The notes beneath the pieces are model-generated. The model searched no databases, had not been told where the DNA came from, and was given only the letters and a program-made list of their open reading frames with translations. 64,000 nucleotides of DNA from an uncultured Cellvibrio sp. (GTDB lineage Bacteria; Pseudomonadota; Gammaproteobacteria; Pseudomonadales; Cellvibrionaceae), in assembly GCA_937958105.1 (NCBI GenBank), contig CALFXJ010000038.1:1-64000 (forward strand), written 5' to 3'. Both the position numbers and the translations under genes were made by a program. Within the stretch, counting starts at the first letter, position 1. Every line of letters begins with the position of its first letter. Shown here piece by piece: positions 61,188-64,000 of the stretch.

Positions 61188-61624
61188 ATGTCGGATTACG
61201 CCTGCGGCTAATCCGACCTACGATTTAAGGGAATATTGTGTGGCCGCGGCTTGTGTCGGATTACGCCTTGCGGATAATTCGACCTACGATTTAAGGGAGA
61301 TTGTGTGGTGGTGGTTTGTGTCGGATTACGCCTTGTGGCTAATCCGACCTACGATTTGAGGGGAGATTGTGTGGTGGTGGCTTGTGTCGGATTACGCCTT
61401 GTGGCTAATCCGACCTACGAGTTGAGGGAATATTGTGTGGTGGTGGATTGTGTGGTGGTGGTTTGTGTCGGATTACGCTGCGCTAATCCGACCTACGGGG
61501 AATAAATTGGGCGCGTAGAACATGTAGGTCGGATTAGCGCAGCGTAATCCGACAACCCCGCCAATAAACAACCACACCCACCAAACCCGTAGGTCGGATT
61601 AGCCGCAGGCGTAATCCGACGATC
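61188..61624. repeat. Cluster of seven palindromic repeats (REP-like), second locus
   Basis: Five direct copies of TCGGATTACGCC-n-GGCTAATCCGACCTAC (at about 61190, 61255, 61320, 61386, 61466) are spaced about 65-80 bases and separated by a shared spacer (GATTTAAGGGAGATTGTGTGG-like). Two inverted copies follow at about 61523 and 61588. The inverted part shares its flanks (CAACCCCGC, AATAAACAACCACACC) with the first locus at 46093-46193. The copies differ by a few bases in the central loop. No transposase is present. Confidence 0.9.
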
Positions 61625-61687
61625 CCATCAATAGGCGCCATGAGCAGAATTGACAATTTTTTAATACAGGGATCTTGTGGCGAAAGC

Positions 61688-61712
61688 CGCCGATGACTTG
61701 CACCGGCGGCCT
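61688..61712 (-). terminator. Hairpin after cysW
   Basis: On the minus strand GCCGCCGG and the inverse copy CGGCGGC form a stem of about 7-8 bp, followed by TTTCGCC. It lies just past the cysW stop codon and probably ends the sulfate transporter transcript. Confidence 0.6.
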
Positions 61713-61719
61713 TGCATCA

Positions 61720-62556
61720 TCAAGCAGGCGTGGTGTGTTTTTTATTCTGCAGATATTCGAAGATAGTCTTCAGGATCAAGGTCAACAGCGCTATCGAAGC
61801 GAGTAACAACGCAGCGGTAAAGGCACCGACACTGTTGTAATCCTGCTGCAACAACTGCACGTGAAGCGGCAAGGTGTTGGTCTGGCCGCGAATGGAACCG
61901 GAGATCACCGCAACAGAACCGAACTCACCCACGGCCCGCGCAGTTGTCAAAACAGTACCGTACAACAGAGCCCATTTAATGTTGGGCAAGGTAATCCGGC
62001 GGAACATTGCCCAGCCGCTGGCTCCGAGCAGAATAGCTGCTTCTTCTTCATCATTGCCCTGCGACTCCATCAAGGGGATTAATTCCCGCGCTACGTAGGG
62101 ACTGGTTACAAAGATCGTCACCAGGACAATACCCGGCCAGGCAAAGATCACCTGAATCCCATAATCATCCAGCCAGCCACCAATCAATCCCTGATTGCCG
62201 TAGAGCAACAGATAACACAAACCGGCTACCACCGGAGAGATGGCGTAAGGCGTATCGATCAGTGCAATAATCAGTTTCTTCCCAAAAAACTGGAATTTGG
62301 TAACGCACCAGGCGATGAGGGTACCAAAGACCAGATTCACGGGAACCGTCAGCACCGCCACCAGCAGGGTCAGCTTGATGGCAGAAATCATGTCGCTGTC
62401 CATGAGGTTACTGGTAAATAACTGCCAGCCGCTGCGGAACGCCGAAAAAAAGATAAGAACCAGCGGCAGCACCAGCAGTGTGACGACAAAAAATAATCCA
62501 AGGCCTACAAGTACCTTGCCGGTTCTGTCCGGTTTGCGAGGGATGTATGTATGCAT
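61720..62556 (-). CDS. cysW: Sulfate ABC transporter permease CysW
   Basis: The 278-residue permease has six helices (VGLGLFFVVTLLVLPLVLIFFSAF, SAIKLTLLVAVLTVPVNLVFGTLIAW and so on). Its cytoplasmic loop ends ILLGASGWAMFRRITLPNIKWALLYG, and it contains RAVGEFGSVAVISGSIRGQTNTLPL, typical of CysW. It starts three bases after the cysT stop. The usual cysA ATPase gene does not follow. Confidence 0.93.
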   Translation of the reverse strand: MHTYIPRKPDRTGKVLVGLGLFFVVTLLVLPLVLIFFSAFRSGWQLFTSNLMDSDMISAIKLTLLVAVLTVPVNLVFGTLIAWCVTKFQFFGKKLIIALIDTPYAISPVVAGLCYLLLYGNQGLIGGWLDDYGIQVIFAWPGIVLVTIFVTSPYVARELIPLMESQGNDEEEAAILLGASGWAMFRRITLPNIKWALLYGTVLTTARAVGEFGSVAVISGSIRGQTNTLPLHVQLLQQDYNSVGAFTAALLLASIALLTLILKTIFEYLQNKKHTTPA

Positions 62557-62558
62557 AA

Positions 62559-63422
62559 TTAAATTTTTCGATGACGTCTGCCGTAGTAGCTCTGAATCAC
62601 CTGAATCACCAGCAGCAACAGCAGCGAAGCAGCCAGAATCAACATTGCCACGGCAGCAGCGGCCGGATAATTGTATTCACCGATGTAGGTGAAGATCATC
62701 AGTGATACCACTTCCGTTTCGTAAGGCATATTGCCTGCAATAAAAATCACCGCCCCGAATTCACCCAGGCTGCGCACAAAGGACAGCGCCATCCCGATCA
62801 GCAGTGCCGGGCGAATATGCGGCAGGATAATACGCCGGAAAATCTGGGATCGGCTTGCACCCAGCGATGCGGCGGCTTCTTCATACTCCGGTGATAAATC
62901 TTCCAGAACCGGCTGCAGTGTTCTGACCACAAACGGAATGCTGGTGAACAGCATGGCGATAACGATACCGATGAAGGTGTAAGAGACCTTGATATCCAAC
63001 GGCACCAGCCAGCGCCCCAGCCAGCCGTTCTGGGCAAACAGCGCTGACAGGGTCAGCCCTGCAACAGCAGTCGGCAGAGCAAACGGAAGGTCAACCAGCG
63101 TATCCACCAGTTTCTTGCCGGGGAATTCATAACGCACCAGTATCCAGGCAAGCAGCAACCCGAGAGCACCGTTGAACAGCGAGGCACAGGCAGCGGCCGC
63201 AAAGGTGACCTTGAAGGCGGCGATCAGACGGGGATCGGTGAGGTAAAAGACAAACTCATCCCAGCTGATTTCGAGAGTCTGGAGCACCAGCGTGATCGCT
63301 GGCAGCAAAACGATGAGGCTCAAATAAAACACGCCCAGTCCTAGACTGAGCTTGAATCCGGGCAGCACACGGGCTGCCCCTGAAGATCTGGCTAAAGATT
63401 TCGTCACATCATCATCCAACAA
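62559..63422 (-). CDS. cysT: Sulfate ABC transporter permease CysT/CysU
   Basis: The 287-residue permease has six helices with the loop AASLGASRSQIFRRIILPHIRPALLIG and RSLGEFGAVIFIAGNMPYETEVV, typical of CysT. The first codon is uncertain: the open frame begins with TTG, and a GTG at 63407 could also serve. It follows the sulfate-binding protein gene after about 140 bases. Confidence 0.92.
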   Translation of the reverse strand: MLDDDVTKSLARSSGAARVLPGFKLSLGLGVFYLSLIVLLPAITLVLQTLEISWDEFVFYLTDPRLIAAFKVTFAAAACASLFNGALGLLLAWILVRYEFPGKKLVDTLVDLPFALPTAVAGLTLSALFAQNGWLGRWLVPLDIKVSYTFIGIVIAMLFTSIPFVVRTLQPVLEDLSPEYEEAAASLGASRSQIFRRIILPHIRPALLIGMALSFVRSLGEFGAVIFIAGNMPYETEVVSLMIFTYIGEYNYPAAAAVAMLILAASLLLLLVIQVIQSYYGRRHRKI

Positions 63423-63429
63423 CGGAAAG

Positions 63430-63453
63430 CGCCGCCAGATAAGGCTGGCGGCG
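63430..63453 (-). terminator. Hairpin between the sulfate-binding protein gene and cysT
   Basis: CGCCGCCAG and CTGGCGGCG form a perfect 9-bp stem with a 6-base loop. On the minus strand it is followed by CTTTCC, a weak T tract. It may reduce read-through so that the binding protein is made in excess over the permeases. Confidence 0.6.
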
Positions 63454-63559
63454 TTCGAGGAGGAGCTTCCGATGCAGAAGCCCCCGGGGAAATCACTGGG
63501 AGCATATTAATGCGCTGCCCTCAAATTTCCTAGGAAACCTCGAAAATTTCATCCGGTTC

Positions 63560-64000
63560 CTAGCGGCGTTTGGCCTGGCGCAGCAACTGGTCGAGCACTC
63601 CGCCGGTACCGAAGTGGGTTTTGTTGATATCGTTCCAGCTGCCAAACAGAGATTCTACAGCCACCAGCTCGACCTCAGGAAACTGTTTGGCGTAGTCAGC
63701 TTTAACTTTTTCATCGTGGACCCGGTAGTAAAAGCCGGCAAGCACATCCTGGGCATCGGTAGAGTACAGATAATTGAGGTACTCAGTCGCGACCTTTTCG
63801 GTGCCCTTTTCTTTGGCAACCTTCTCTACCAGCGCGACAGGAAATTCTGCCAGCACACTGATCTTGGGTACTACGGTATCGTACTTGTCTTCGCCGTATT
63901 GCTTGCGAATCAGGTTGACCTCTGATTCGAAGGTCAGCAGCACATCGCCCAGCTCACGGTCCACGAAAGAGGTGGTCGCGCCGCGACCGCCGGTATCAAA
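63560..64000 (-). CDS. sbp: Periplasmic sulfate-binding protein, 5' end cut by the window
   Basis: The visible 146 C-terminal residues begin FDTGGRGATTSFVDRELGDV at the window edge, the anion-binding core of Sbp/CysP. VVPKISVLAEFPVALVEKVAKEKGT and a C-terminal domain (SLFGSWNDINKTHFGTGGVLDQLL) follow, as in Sbp. It delivers sulfate to CysTW. Codons continue in frame past base 64000, so the true start lies outside. Confidence 0.93.
   Translation of the reverse strand, partial: FDTGGRGATTSFVDRELGDVLLTFESEVNLIRKQYGEDKYDTVVPKISVLAEFPVALVEKVAKEKGTEKVATEYLNYLYSTDAQDVLAGFYYRVHDEKVKADYAKQFPEVELVAVESLFGSWNDINKTHFGTGGVLDQLLRQAKRR

Noticed and set aside
61171..61505. Open frames through the second repeat cluster
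   Set aside because: They are translations of the palindromic repeats (recurring NPTYDLR) and have no start signals.
61188..61624. CRISPR array
   Set aside because: Repeats are palindromic and flip orientation, spacers are near-identical, and no cas genes are present.
1..64000. tRNA or rRNA genes, prophage
   Set aside because: I saw no cloverleaf-like or rRNA-like sequence and no phage structural genes; a covariance search would be needed to exclude small RNAs.

Overview
The window looks like a chromosome segment of an aerobic or denitrifying gammaproteobacterium. Supporting signs are two TonB-dependent receptors with a TonB/ExbB/ExbD system, an FNR-type box, sigma-54 promoters with an SfnR-like activator, azurin, and integron attC sites resembling those of marine and soil gammaproteobacteria (Cellvibrionaceae- or Pseudomonas-like). 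The genus cannot be fixed from the sequence alone.

Layout. (1) 1-2957 is a run of five promoter-poor cassettes on the minus strand separated by attC sites. No integrase gene lies at the end where attI would be expected, so it behaves like a CALIN. (2) 3248-5434 encodes an unusual 728-residue tubulin/FtsZ-superfamily GTPase. (3) 5733-19601 is a denitrification and NO-defence island: NirK with an N-terminal cupredoxin domain, azurin, quinol NO reductase NorZ, a DUF454 protein, NnrS, NsrR, then an operon of a 41-residue membrane peptide, a two-haem NorC, NorB, NorQ, NorD and a cytochrome P450. Two tandem NsrR-type boxes sit between norZ and the DUF454-nnrS-nsrR operon, and an FNR-type box lies upstream of nirK. 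(4) 19727-22877 is a decaying stretch with a frameshifted outer-membrane barrel remnant and a kinase/response-regulator pair, each lacking its 5' end and facing away from a common breakpoint. (5) 22880-63964 is a very large sulfur-scavenging region that ends in the sulfate transporter genes (sbp, cysT, cysW).

The sulfur region is the most striking part. It has an SfnR-like sigma-54 activator and ten sequences of the form TGG-N10-GC, each placed upstream of an operon. Those operons encode two TonB-dependent receptors, TonB-ExbB-ExbD, an SsuA-type binding protein with two SsuC-type permeases, SsuE-SsuB with a small Mop protein, two SsuD-type monooxygenases, an NtaA/DszA-type flavin monooxygenase, YejABEF, a nitroreductase, a class II aldolase-like protein, ABC exporters, and an EAL-like protein with a glutamine amidotransferase. 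There are also three paralogous cytoplasmic proteins resembling the sulfinate desulfinase DszB. All three keep a Cys, and a His and Arg exactly ten residues apart, as in the DszB active site. I infer one coordinated regulon that imports organosulfur compounds, oxidises them with reduced flavin, removes sulfur as sulfite and feeds cysteine synthesis (epsC is adjacent). The substrates are unknown. Two clusters of a roughly 35-base palindromic repeat (12 copies) lie in this region.
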